Source: Symbiodinium natans
Lineage: Eukaryota > Sar > Dinophyceae > Suessiales > Symbiodiniaceae
Direction of reading: 5' to 3'
NCBI GenBank assembly: GCA_905221605.1
Contig: CAJNDS010002644.1
Span: forward strand, 224,001-288,000
Length of the DNA stretch: 64,000 nt
Made by a program: the position numbers and the translations under genes. Below the pieces are notes generated by a model. The model saw only the letters and a program-made list of their open reading frames with translations. It had not been told where the DNA came from and did not search any database. Positions 29,234-37,274 of the stretch are shown piece by piece. Each line of letters begins with the position of its first letter. Position 1 is the first letter of the stretch.

Positions 29234-29527
29234 TTTCTGGCGCCCTCAAGCTCCGGCGCTTTCACCCGCACATCTTTCAAACCATGTGGAAGGGACTGGC
29301 GGACTGGCGCGCAAAACCCGAAGCCATCGACTTTCCAAAAATCCTCAAACCCTAATCCCTAAACCCTAAACCATCCTCAAACCCTAGCGCCTTGCATCCC
29401 AGGCCCGTAGTTACCCCACTTATGACCCCAGGTATGCGCCACCCCTCAACAAAACCCTCACAAGGCGCCCATATCCCGCCTTGGATTCGCTTCGCGCCTC
29501 TTCTTTGGGGCCCTCCTGTCCATTGGC
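29234..29527 (-). CDS. two phase-compatible exons, unknown protein
   Basis: Exon 29462-29527 (CTACGCAG|GCC to CGCCTT|GTGAGG) begins ANGQEGPKEEARSESKAGYG. Exon 29234-29295 (GTCCGCCAG|TCC to AGAAA|GTAGCC) reads SLPHGLKDVRVKAPELEGAR. Both in phase 0, other frames largely closed. Highly charged; family unknown. Confidence 0.66.
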
Positions 29528-29752
29528 CTGCGTAGAGCAACAGGCTTCAGCCCTAAACCCTACAACCCCAACCCTAAAAGCAGGCCCTAAGCCCTAAAAG
29601 CCTAAACCCAAAAAGCCCTAAAGCCCTAAACGCCCCCAAAATACCCTAAAGCCCTACACCTAACACAGCCCCAAAAGCCTCAAATAAAACCAAAGCCCCA
29701 GCAAAATCAGAAAACCCTAAACCCTAATCCCTAAACCCTAAAAGCCCCAAAC

Positions 29753-29813
29753 CCCCCGATCTTCTTCCTGGCGCTGACCCTCTCGAACCCCAGGCGGAAA
29801 GCTTCCCAAGGGC
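29753..29813 (-). CDS. probable exon, unknown protein
   Basis: GGCACGTAG|GCC to GGGG|GTTTGG, 61 bp. Two frames open: ALGKLSAWGSRGSAPGRRSG and PLGSFPPGVREGQRQEEDRG. The donor belongs to a telomere-like intron start. Confidence 0.5.
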
Positions 29814-29930
29814 CTACGTGCCCCAGCTTCATGAGGGAACCCTGAACCCTCCTAAACCCTTAACCCTAAACCCTAAACCCTAAACCCTAAACCCCAAACC
29901 CTAACTTCTAAACCCTAAACCCTAAGCTAC

Positions 29931-30214
29931 CGCCTCGAGCCCAACTTGCCCGCACCCATGAGCCTTTGATCCAAATGATGAGCCCTTGTTCGTACCCGAA
30001 AATCTCAAGGAACAACGCATGTGAGAGCATAATATCATATTAAGATTCATACAAAGATACACCACAAACAACCATTTTACCGTAACCCAAGGCCACCGGC
30101 ACTTCTTCACGGTAGTTCTGCAAGTGGGGGGTCCCTTTTTGTGTCTCCTATACCAGCCCGGCACCCCAAAAACAGGAACCCCAAACGGCAGACGAGTTTA
30201 GAGAACGAAGTACC
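29931..30214 (-). CDS. three phase-compatible exons next to an introner-like MITE
   Basis: Exon 30154-30214 starts at acceptor CATCCCAAG|G, in which the AA belongs to the terminus of the MITE at 30216-30315 and the G is the adjacent host base; it reads VLRSLNSSAVWGSCFWGAGL and ends CTG|GTATAG. Exon 30087-30117 (ACTTGCAG|AAC to TTGG|GTTACG) reads NYREEVPVAL. Exon 29931-29984 (GAACAAG|GG to GGCG|GTAGCT) reads LIIWIKGSWVRASWARG. Stops in the alternative frames leave only this combination. Family unknown. Confidence 0.66.
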
Positions 30215-30215
30215 C

Positions 30216-30315
30216 TTGGGATGTTCCCCCTTATACTAACAGCCCCTGACAGGGATTCTAATATAGGGTACTAGAATCCCAATTAAGGACTTCTAGTGTA
30301 AGGGGAACATCCCAA
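30216..30315 (+). mobile_element. MITE family A copy adjoining an exon
   Basis: TTGGGATGTTCCCCCTTA to TAAGGGGAACATCCCAA, 100 bp. Flanks AAGTACCC (left) and AATAACCC (right) agree at 6 of 8 positions, a possible aged 8 bp duplication. On the minus strand the element ends CATCCCAA and the next base completes the acceptor AAG|G of exon 30154-30214. Confidence 0.85.
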
Positions 30316-30393
30316 AATAACCCTGATGAAGCCCCCCCCCAAAACAAACATTATAAGGTTCTGAAGGGAGGGGGGTGCACGAGGAGGCGGTAC

Positions 30394-30413
30394 CTCGGGA
30401 TCGTTAGGGAAGC
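30394..30413 (-). CDS. possible 20 bp exon
   Basis: CTCCCTAG|GCT to CCCGAG|GTACCG, reading ASLTIP with phase 2 end. Lies about 80 bp upstream of the MITE at 30216-30315. Confidence 0.4.
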
Positions 30414-30497
30414 CTAGGGAGCCTTAGGGAGTATTGGGGGACCTTTGGTCCTAAACCCTAACCCTAAACCCTAAACCATAAACCCTAAACCCTAAAC

Positions 30498-30614
30498 ACA
30501 TGGCCCCCCTTTCAAAACCCCCTCCCTTATGGAGCCCCCACAACAAGAGCCCTCCAGACAGCGCCTGGCTGTGCGCCGAGTGCGCCTCGGCGCCTGCAGC
30601 ACGGGTCTCTGGTG
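30498..30614 (-). CDS. probable exon, alanine/glycine-rich
   Basis: Acceptor CCGCAAG|CA and donor CATGT|GTTTAG. The frame begins PETRAAGAEAHSAHSQALSG and ends KGGGFERGAM (38 codons). Phase 0 is also open over the same borders. Confidence 0.55.
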
Positions 30615-30659
30615 CTTGCGGAGGGGAGTGGAGTTTAGGGTTCAGGGTTAGGAGTTTAA

Positions 30660-30772
30660 AGCTTAGAGTTAGCTCTACTTTTTTTAGAACCTTCATAAAA
30701 ATATTATTTTTAATATCCTCTTGGGTTTTATATAAACAAAAATAATTCCCAAGGGAGATATAGTTAGGGGTT
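30660..30772 (+). mobile_element. MITE-like family D copy
   Basis: TAGAACCTTCATAAAAATAT, TTAATATCCTCTTGGGTTTT, ATATAAACAAAAATAATTCC and CAAGGGAGATATAG. AT-rich, about 110 bp. Its right edge touches the donor of exon 30775-30882. Confidence 0.75.
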
Positions 30773-30774
30773 AC

Positions 30775-30882
30775 CGAAGCTGCCCCAGCGAGCAGAGCTT
30801 TTTTGGGGTCAATAGCTCGGCGACCCTTCAGGGAACAGAAGTGAGAGAGGGGGCGGGCAGGCTTCGGAATTCTAAACCCATG
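30775..30882 (-). CDS. probable exon, basic
   Basis: GATGTGAAG|CAT to GCTTCG|GTAACC, 36 codons in phase 0: begins HGFRIPKPARPLSHFCSLKG and ends DPKKALLAGAAS. The family-D element at 30660-30772 begins within a few bases of the donor. Confidence 0.62.
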
Positions 30883-31139
30883 CTTCACATCCTAGACCTA
30901 GACCCCCAAATTTGCCCAGTGCCTGTGTAAGTCCAGAACCCCAAACTCTGCACCTGAAACCTCAGACCCAAACTCTGCACCCGCAACCTGAAACCCAAAG
31001 ACCCAAAACCTGAATTACTAAAACCATTCTAACCCTGCGAACAACCCCTAAGCCCTCAACCCCAGAACCCTAGACTAGAACCCTAGAACCCCCACCCCCC
31101 CCCCCCCCGGCCCTCGCCCTCCCTAAAGCCTGAAACCTG

Positions 31140-31240
31140 ACATAAACCCTAAACCCTAAACCCTAAATCCTAAACCCTAAAACCTAAAACCTAAACCCTA
31201 AACCCTAAACCCTAAACCCTAAACCCTAAACCCTAAACCC
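31140..31240 (-). repeat. telomeric-type tract, CCCTAAA
   Basis: Thirteen units with some AAACCTA variants. Confidence 0.93.
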
Positions 31241-31256
31241 TCAGCCTCCCTACAAC

Positions 31257-31304
31257 CAGGCCTCGAGTCGAAGGCTTCTGCAGCGTCGCAGCAGGAGGTT
31301 GCCT
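31257..31304 (-). CDS. probable exon, unknown protein
   Basis: CATTGAAG|AGG to GGCCTG|GTTGTA, 16 codons reading RQPPAATLQKPSTRGL, phase 0 to 0. Confidence 0.55.
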
Positions 31305-31336
31305 CTTCAATGATGCGGAAGGTTGAGGGGTGTAGG

Positions 31337-31520
31337 GGTAGGGTTTAGGGTTTAGGGTTTAGGGTTTAGGGTTTAGGGTTTAGGGTTTAGGGTTTAGGGT
31401 TTAGGGTTTAGGGCTTAGGGTTTAGGGTTTAGGGTTTAGGGTTTAGGGTTTAGGGTTTAGGGTTTGGGGTTTGGGGTTTGGGGTTTAGGGTTCAGGGTTC
31501 AGGGTTCAGGGTTTAGGGTG
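31337..31520 (+). repeat. telomeric-type tract, TTTAGGG
   Basis: About 25 units ending in TTTGGGG and TTCAGGG variants; opposite orientation to the tract 100 bp away, on either side of exon 31257-31304. Confidence 0.94.
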
Positions 31521-31670
31521 GACAAACCCTAAACCCCTCAACCCCTAAACCCCTAGACGCCTAATCCCCTAAACCCCTAAACCTCAAAACTCCTAAACCC
31601 CCCAAGACCCTAAAGCCTAAACCCTAGCTCTATTGGACTGAAAAATATAGAACTTGCTCAGGAGCCTCAC

Positions 31671-31700
31671 GGACACCAGCATGGGCAGCTTCCGCGTTAG
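31671..31700 (-). CDS. probable exon, hydrophobic
   Basis: CCCTCAAG|CTA to GTGTCC|GTGAGG reads LTRKLPMLVS. The frame remains open and hydrophobic further on (VRLLSKFYIF), so the true donor may be GCAA|GTTCTA at 31654. Confidence 0.5.
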
Positions 31701-31815
31701 CTTGAGGGTGTCGGGTGTGGGGGGTAGGTATCACGGTGTCGGGCTTAGGGATTAGGGTTCAGGGTTTAGGGATTAGGGTTTAGGGTTTAGGGTTTAGGGA
31801 TAAGGTTTGGGGATC

Positions 31816-31905
31816 GGGCTCTGCTGTGCGCAGCCGTTGTCCATCTGCCTGCCTCGTCCTTTTGCCACGCTGGCGCGCTCGCCGACTTTACACCATTCTA
31901 AGCCG
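31816..31905 (-). CDS. probable exon, unknown protein
   Basis: From acceptor GATGCAAG|C one frame stays open for about 29 codons: begins GLEWCKVGERASVAKGRGRQ and ends DNGCAQQSP. The 3' border (possible GA donor) is uncertain. Confidence 0.48.
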
Positions 31906-31938
31906 CTTGCATCCACTTAGTGAAAAAAACCCTGCCAC

Positions 31939-31995
31939 CTCATGGGCAGTTCCGCAATGTTTCGGGGATCGCATGCTCGTGGTGCACATGGTGAA
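31939..31995 (-). CDS. probable exon, unknown protein
   Basis: GACATGAG|TTC to CATGAG|GTGGCA, 19 codons reading FTMCTTSMRSPKHCGTAHE, phase 0 to 0. About 30 bp upstream of the previous exon candidate, so one of the two intron borders between them must be different. Confidence 0.45.
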
Positions 31996-32080
31996 CTCAT
32001 GTCATGATCCAGGCAACCCTAAACCCTAAACCCGAAACCCTAAACCCTAACCCCTAAACCCGAAACCCTAAACCCGAAAC

Positions 32081-32124
32081 CCTCAACGAGCCCGAGCCCC
32101 GTCATGAGCGGCAGGGGCATAAGG
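32081..32124 (-). CDS. probable exon, hydrophobic
   Basis: TATTCAAG|C to GAGG|GTTTCG reads LMPLPLMTGLGLVE; the other two frames have stops. The family-G element starts 14 bp upstream. Confidence 0.55.
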
Positions 32125-32137
32125 CTTGAATATGAGC

Positions 32138-32357
32138 GGTTCTCCAAAAGAGGGTCCCTTTTGGGGGTCCTTATGAAAAGGGTGCCGTACTATCTATGTA
32201 GGGGCTTAGGGTTTAGGTTTAGGGTTTAGGGTTTAGGGTTTAGGGTTTAGGGTTTAGGGTTTAGGGTTTAGGGTTTAGGGTTTAGGGTTTAGGGTTTAGG
32301 GTTTAGGGTTTATGGCCTGGGGGACCCCAAAAGGGAACCTAATTTGAGAGAACTACC
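32138..32357 (+). mobile_element. MITE family G interrupted by TTTAGGG repeats
   Basis: Left GGTTCTCCAAAAGAGGGTCC and right GGGAACCTAATTTGAGAGAACTACC-like end are inverted repeats; between them 32207-32310 is pure TTTAGGG. Related diverged copies are around 4870-5000, 13292-13420, 13495-13610 and 22660-22775. Confidence 0.72.
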
Positions 32358-32460
32358 CATATGTCAGATGTGGTGCAGAATATGTGGTGCACTCTCTCGT
32401 GCTTTTAAAAAGTCAAAAATGCACGAGGGTCGTCCGGAGAACTGATAAACGCATTCGTGC

Positions 32461-32528
32461 TCTAAACCCTAAACCCTAAACCCTAAACCCTAAACCCTAA
32501 ACCCTAAACCCTAAACCCTAAACCCTAT
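32461..32528 (-). repeat. telomeric-type tract, CCCTAAA
   Basis: Nine to ten perfect units downstream of exon 32533-32626. Confidence 0.94.
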
Positions 32529-32532
32529 ACAC

Positions 32533-32626
32533 CCCCGACCCGCAAGTCCTGTGTTCTTGGACTCCCCTATACATAACGACGCTTTTTGACCCGGAATGAA
32601 AGTGCCAAGTCGATGTCAAACACACC
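32533..32626 (-). CDS. probable exon, unknown protein
   Basis: GGTTCAG|G to TCGGGG|GTGTAT, 31 codons: begins VCLTSTWHFHSGSKSVVMYR and ends QEHRTCGSG. Single frame open over the full length. Confidence 0.6.
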
Positions 32627-32741
32627 CTGAACCCTGAACCCTAACTAAACTTTCCTAAGCCCCAAATTCCCTAAACCCTAAACCCTAAACCCTAAACCCT
32701 CCGCTTCAAAGCAACGTCGAGTGTTCAGCCGGCCGCTATGC

Positions 32742-32924
32742 CTGGCGGCGCTTTGCAGGCTCTGTAGCTCTCTTGGATGCTTCGTCATCTTTTCTTGCAT
32801 TGTTCAAGGGGAGCGAGGGAAAACCCTAGAACCGAAACCCTGAACTCTGTTTAGGGGATACCCCATAGCCTCGACCCCCAACGTGTTAGCCTCACAACTT
32901 TCCGACGGTAGCCTCATATGGGTA
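32742..32924 (-). CDS. two phase-compatible exons, basic
   Basis: Exon 32907-32924 (GGAAAAG|TAC to GCTACC|GTCGGA) reads YPYEAT and is preceded by a long C-run. Exon 32742-32825 (GGTTCTAG|GGT to CGCCAG|GCATAG, a GC donor) begins GFPSLPLNNARKDDEASKRA and ends TEPAKRRQ. Both phase 0. Confidence 0.58.
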
Positions 32925-33108
32925 CTTTTCCAGCGCCGCCCCGCCCCCCACCCCCCACCCCCCCCCCAAAAAAAAAAAACATGAACAAACAAATTAGAAA
33001 AAATAGTACACCCCCAAATAGCCTTTATCCGGATTCGGGGAACCCACTCAAAACAGGTACAACTAAAAGCAGATACCCCTGTTTTCGGAAACCATAGAAG
33101 GGAACGAC

Positions 33109-33150
33109 CTCTCGCCTCGACCCGGTCTTACTGGGCACTGTGGACTTCAG
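33109..33150 (-). CDS. probable exon, unknown protein
   Basis: CCCTTGAAG|CTG to CGAGAG|GTCGTT, 14 codons reading LKSTVPSKTGSRRE. Confidence 0.55.
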
Positions 33151-33186
33151 CTTCAAGGGAGGTCAGGATGAGAAGGCAACAAGAGT

Positions 33187-33292
33187 ATCTAGGAACAAAA
33201 AGGGTAGCACCCTTTTTAGTTTACAAAAGGGGCTTCTAAGTGAACCTGAGCCCTAAAAATGGTGCAACAAGGGCCTGCGCTGGGTCCCAGGT
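33187..33292 (+). mobile_element. MITE-like family C copy
   Basis: AGTATCTAGGAACAAAAAGG, GCACCCTTTTTAGTTTAC, AAGTGAACCTGAGCCCTAAA and AACAAGGGCCTGCGCTGGGT. Confidence 0.7.
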
Positions 33293-33454
33293 GTAGGGTT
33301 TAGGGTTTAGGGTTTAGGGTTTAGGGTGTAGGGTTTAGGGTAGGGTTTTGAGTTTATGAGTTCGAGGTCTTTTCAGCTCAGGCCTCTCAAAGCCTGAGGT
33401 TACCGGGTTAAGGCTGGGGGTCTTACCAGGCGGCACTTACCGACTGCTTGGGCT

Positions 33455-33552
33455 CAAGGGCCCCTTATCTACCCCTTACATGCCCTACACAAATCAAGGG
33501 CCCATACATCAGAGCCCTTTAAAGGAGGTAAGGGACCATATTATCGGCCCAT
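33455..33552 (+). mobile_element. MITE family B copy
   Basis: GGGCCCCTTATCTACCCC, then GGGCCCATACATCAGAGCCC and GGAGGTAAGGGACCAT; the core order matches 14140-14278. Confidence 0.6.
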
Positions 33553-33677
33553 AGAACTATCCTCAAACAGACTGGAAGGCTTGCGAGTAGCTACACCTAG
33601 GGTTCTGCGAGCCGGTGCTGGCGTTTGGTTTTGTTTTTGTTGTTTTGCTTTATGCTGTGTTTGTGTGATACAGCTAT

Positions 33678-33684
33678 ATCTATA

Positions 33685-33718
<34 letters not shown>

Positions 33719-33724
33719 CACATA
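33678..33724 (+). repeat. TA-rich microsatellite
   Basis: Alternating TATATA with CATA interruptions. Intronic by position. Confidence 0.8.
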
Positions 33725-33854
33725 TCTATTTATTAATTTATGTGTCTATTTATTTGTTTATATACATGCTTATTTATATATGAATATAATGCACTCTGAT
33801 GGTATATGGTTGTTACATATGAGTGCCCTTGAACATATGTGTCGGTCAGGTTAC

Positions 33855-33996
33855 TTCTGATGCAAGGGATATCCTGAGGGATCCTGGAAACTTTCCTTCT
33901 TGTGAGGCCGGCTTCAGTTAGAGATCTCATGGGATTACGAAAGGGAATCTGTTGTACCTCCCGCTCGAATGAAGGCTTGCTTTCTCGAAAGTTCAT
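33855..33996 (-). CDS. probable exon, possible N-terminus
   Basis: An ATG at 33994-33996 opens a frame beginning MNFRESKPSFEREVQQIPFR and continuing through EAGLTRRKVSRIPQDIPCIR to a donor TCAGAA|GTAACC. Codons and composition are protein-like, unlike the AT-rich flank. No acceptor is obvious upstream, so this may be a first exon. Family unknown. An internal GAG|GTACAA could be an earlier donor. Confidence 0.55.
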
Positions 33997-34078
33997 GGGT
34001 CGTGAATTTAGGGGTTGAGGGTTTAGGGTTCAGGGTTTGGGGTTTAGGGGTTAGGGCTTTATTCTGCATGGCAGGTGC

Positions 34079-34165
34079 CTTGGGCCAGTCCTGGTAGGCG
34101 AAGTTCACTCTTCGAGCAAACCCGAAGCGGATCTTCTTCCCGAGCCTTCGTCGAACTTGGGACAG
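34079..34165 (-). CDS. probable exon, arginine-rich
   Basis: ACGCGAAG|CTG to CCCAAG|GCACCT (GC donor), 29 codons: begins LSQVRRRLGKKIRFGFARRV and ends NFAYQDWPK. The frame stays open a little beyond the donor (APAMQNKA). Confidence 0.62.
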
Positions 34166-34564
34166 CTTCGCGTTTAGGGTTTAGGGTTTAGGGTTTAATT
34201 AGGGTTTTAGGGTAGGGCTAGGGGCTCTGGGATTAGTAGAGCTTGGAGCGCAGGGCTCAGGGCTTCGGGCTTAGGGCTTCAGGTCTCAGTGGTGCAGGGA
34301 TTAGGGTCTGTGAGTTCGGCCGGAACATGGAGCCGTCAGGTGGATAAAGCACCCAAGTATCATGAGGTGGGGGGAGAACCCGAAACCCTCAAGCGTTTTA
34401 AGTTTTAAGGGTTTAGGGTTTAGGTCATAGGGCACTTGCGGGACAGTGGCATGCAGGTTGTTCTGAATGAGGCTCCCTTAGTGGGGGTTCCTTGGAATGA
34501 GAGTCCCTGTGTGGAGGGGGTTTAGGGTTTAGGGTTTGGGGTCATTGAATAAGGGTCCCCTTGT

Positions 34565-34689
34565 CTACCATTTGCTTAAGAAGCCCCAAAAAGTGAAAAA
34601 AAAATCACTATATTGCCCTTATCAGGAGGATTGTTTTGCTTTTTTATTTTTTTTTTTTTTTTTTGGGGGGGGGGCTCTTGAGCATGTAG
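34565..34689 (+). mobile_element. MITE family E copy
   Basis: Inverted termini CTACCATTTGCTTAAGAAGC and GCTCTTGAGCATGTAG. Interior has an ATATTGCCCTTATCAGGAGG motif shared with the other copies and a long T-run. Confidence 0.78.
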
Positions 34690-34755
34690 TCAATGTGGAT
34701 ACGACCAGAACTCTCTCACCCCAAACCCACATCACGCAAGCCTTCAAGAAGGTAC

Positions 34756-34836
34756 TTGCCAAGGATTTTTGATGATCTTCAGCTTTGCAACGCTCAGCTT
34801 GGATGCCCCAACGCTTGCGCCGAGCGCACTCCAGCA
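34756..34836 (-). CDS. probable exon, unknown protein
   Basis: GCCCAAAG|TGC to TGGCAA|GTACCT, 27 codons. Phase 0 begins CWSALGASVGASKLSVAKLK; the frame MLECARRKRWGIQAERCKAE is also open. The family-E element at 34565-34689 lies in the downstream intron. Confidence 0.55.
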
Positions 34837-35029
34837 CTTTGGGCTTAGCAACATGCAGGGTCTAAGGGTTAGAGTGTATAGGCTTCTTAGTTGCTGAGTT
34901 CATAAGCCCCCAAAAAGTGTACACTTTCAGTTCTATAGGGGGTTATAAATTTTAGTATCCCAAAAAGTGTGAAGTGTGCTCACGCAGCTACTAAGGCTTT
35001 TCGGGGCCCATCCCATAGACCCTTCACAC

Positions 35030-35083
35030 CCGAGACCGACATTGGGAGCCCGGCGCGTCCGCCGGGAACTCGTCATTGACAGC
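35030..35083 (-). CDS. probable exon, unknown protein
   Basis: GGCTGGAG|GCT to TCTCGG|GTGTGA, 18 codons reading AVNDEFPADAPGSQCRSR. Confidence 0.58.
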
Positions 35084-35128
35084 CTCCAGCCCGCAATGGT
35101 GTTTATGGCTCAGGGATTCCAAGCCCTG

Positions 35129-35210
35129 GGACCTAAACCCCTAAACCCTAAACCCTAAACCCTAAACCCTAAACCCTAAACCCTAAACCCTAAACCCTAA
35201 ACCCTAAACC
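35129..35210 (-). repeat. telomeric-type tract, CCCTAAA
   Basis: Eleven perfect units. Confidence 0.94.
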
Positions 35211-35275
35211 AAGCTTTCGGGCTCCTAACCTCCTGATCTCGTCAGGGTTTTTGGGGGGATATAAATTTCCTTTAC

Positions 35276-35303
35276 GTAAAGAGCTCCTGTAAGTCCGATG
35301 CGC
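35276..35303 (-). CDS. probable small exon
   Basis: ATGTATCAG|GCG to TTAC|GTAAAG, reading AHRTYRSSL with phase 1 end. Strong splice consensus on both sides. Confidence 0.55.
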
Positions 35304-35513
35304 CTGATACATATCCAGAAGGGTTCTGGGCTTAGGATGTAGGATTTCCAGGTTTAGGGTTCAGGAACTGAGGGTCTTTTGAGGATTGAGGCTAGGACCC
35401 CAATCAGGGTTTCGGGTTTAGGGTTTAGGGTTTCGGGTTTAGGGGGTTGGAGGTTTAGGGTTTAGGGTTTAGGGTTTAGGGTTTAGGGTTTAGGGTTCAG
35501 GGTTTAGGGTTTA

Positions 35514-35816
35514 ATGTTGGACCTGCTTTATTAGGGGGGGGGTCGCTTTAAAGTCAATTTGGCGGAATTATTCAGGACCCCCTCACTGTTTGAGGGGTCC
35601 GCTTTAAAGTCAAACCGTCCGGGCGCCGTAAGAAAATTCCACGTGGCGCGCCTTTAAAAAAGATAACCGGGCATTGCTGCCCCTTTTAAACACATCTAAA
35701 CTCCACCCTATTAAAATCATATAAGCCCCCGGGGCCGTGTAATCAGGACCCAATCCACGCCCCGACTGTTCAGGGGGGGGGGGGGGGGGGGCCCCACATT
35801 AAAGCAGGTCCCACAT
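35514..35816 (+). mobile_element. 303 bp MITE with TA target duplication
   Basis: Begins ATGTTGGACCTGCTTTA and ends TAAAGCAGGTCCCACAT (inverted repeats with one or two mismatches), flanked by TA on each side, as for Tc1/mariner-type elements. Inside, CGCTTTAAAGTCAA occurs twice (about 35547 and 35599) and there are G-runs near both ends. No coding capacity. Confidence 0.82.
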
Positions 35817-35875
35817 TAGGGTTTAGGGTTTAGGGTTTAGGGTTTAGGGTTCAGGGTTTAGGGTTTCGGGGCGAC

Positions 35876-35962
35876 TTGGAGGTCCAGGGGTCGGCCGGGC
35901 ACGAGGCTTTGATCGGGATCGAGGGCGAGACCGATCATGTTATGCTGACCCGGGGCAGGAGG
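35876..35962 (-). CDS. probable exon, unknown protein
   Basis: CTTTCAAG|CCT to CTCCAA|GTCGCC, 29 codons: begins PPAPGQHNMIGLALDPDQSL and ends VPGRPLDLQ. Phase 0 to 0. Confidence 0.62.
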
Positions 35963-36351
35963 CTTGAAAGGCCATAGCTATATCGGTTTAGGGTTTAGGG
36001 TTTAGGGTTTAGGGTTTAGGGTTTAGGGTTTAGGGTTTAGGGGCTATACTTGGGAGTGCTTATAGGCTTAGAGTTACAACCCCACTCTTTCTGACTAGCC
36101 ATGAACTTGCCAGGAACTTTCAAGGCCGAAGGCTGTTCTTCACTTCACAATGACTTGCATCCCCCCCAAGCCGCACAAGCCCCCCCAAAAAACCGCCCTG
36201 AGCCTGATTTCGGGGCCCGGAACCACTTAAACCATGGTTTAGGGTTTATTTAAGGCTTAGGTCGGGCCCTAAACCCTAAACCCAAAACCCTAAACCCTAC
36301 ACCCTAACCCGCCTAGCCCTAAACCCTAAACCCTAACCCCCGAAAAGAAAC

Positions 36352-36420
36352 CCTCCAACACGCCTCTGCGCTGGCTGCAAGCGCCTCCTTCAGCGGCCCA
36401 TCCTCCCCAAGCACAGCCAT
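36352..36420 (-). CDS. probable exon, possible start exon
   Basis: An ATG at 36418-36420 opens MAVLGEDGPLKEALAASAEA up to donor GGAGG|GTTTCT. The same span has an acceptor-compatible alternative frame starting at TATAAG|CC. Start-codon status is therefore uncertain. Confidence 0.5.
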
Positions 36421-36619
36421 CGAAGGCTTATAGGCATTAGGGTTTGAGGTTTAGGGTTTAGGGTTTAGGGCTTGTAGAGCTTATTCAGGGCTCATTTGGG
36501 GCCGATTTAGGGTTGTGGGGTTTGAGGGTTTGAGGTTTTTAGGGTGTTAGGGTTTTTGGGTTGTAGGGTTTTAGGGCTTAGAGGGCTTATGGGGCTCATA
36601 GGGCTCAAGGCATAGGAAC

Positions 36620-37062
36620 GGAGGGGCCCCTGTCGCACATGCGCCGTGAAACACGCAGCGGCAAGACTCCTACACACCCACCAGGCTCCCAAGCACTGCC
36701 CCCACTGCTCATGCACAACCCTCACAGGCGCGCCATACCTGCGAGAGGCGAGAAAAGGAGCAACCCTTTCGATGAGGTTGCCTCTACGCAAGAGATATGG
36801 CTCGGGAAACGAAGCGATTGCTAACACAATACGCTTTGATCTGAGCGAGCCGCGTGTGTGTGGCCCATTTTGGACCCCAGCGCGACCACCTTCATCCCAA
36901 AAAAAAAAGCCCTACCTCCTCGAGGGTGGGGAAGAGGGGGCTTCCGCAGGGTTTGTCCTGGGAGGCTTAACACTCCCAAACCCTAAACCCTAAACCCTAA
37001 ACCCTAAACCCTAAACCCTAAACCCTAAACCCTGAGGTTCGCAGTCACAAGGCCCAAGCTCC
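36620..37062 (-). CDS. three phase-compatible exons, one of 89 codons
   Basis: Exon 37031-37062 (CTTGCAAG|GG to CAGG|GTTTAG) reads SLGLVTANLR. Exon 36916-36940 reads PPLPHPRG and ends GGAG|GTAGGG. Exon 36620-36889 (acceptor GGGATGAAG|GT after ten Ts, donor CTCC|GTTCCT) is open for 270 bp in one frame: GRAGVQNGPHTRGSLRSKRI at the start, then IASFPEPYLLRRGNLIERVA, ending FTAHVRQGPL. Phases agree across all three. It has the density of a globular domain, but no family is recognised. Confidence 0.68.
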
Positions 37063-37087
37063 CTTGCAAGACATGGGCCAAGATAAC

Positions 37088-37196
37088 TTAGGGTTTAGGG
37101 TTTAGGGTTTAGGGTTTAGGGTTTAGGGTTTAGGGTTTAGGGTTTAGGGTTTAGGGTTTAGGGTTTAGGGTTTAGGGTTTAGGGTTTAGGGTTTAC
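37088..37196 (+). repeat. telomeric-type tract, TTTAGGG
   Basis: Fifteen perfect units. On the coding strand exon 37197-37274 ends TTG|GTAAACCCTAAA, so the tract starts four bases into the intron. Confidence 0.95.
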
Positions 37197-37274
37197 CAAT
37201 ACGCAGCAGGGTTGAGGTATCAAATACTCATACATCCCCTTGTCAACCCTGTATCGCGTGACTTGCCCAACTAC
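37197..37274 (-). CDS. probable exon, unknown protein
   Basis: GCTGCAAAG|GTA to GTATTG|GTAAAC, 26 codons: begins VVGQVTRYRVDKGMYEYLIP and ends QPCCVL. Its phase 0 end does not fit the next exon directly. Confidence 0.58.
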
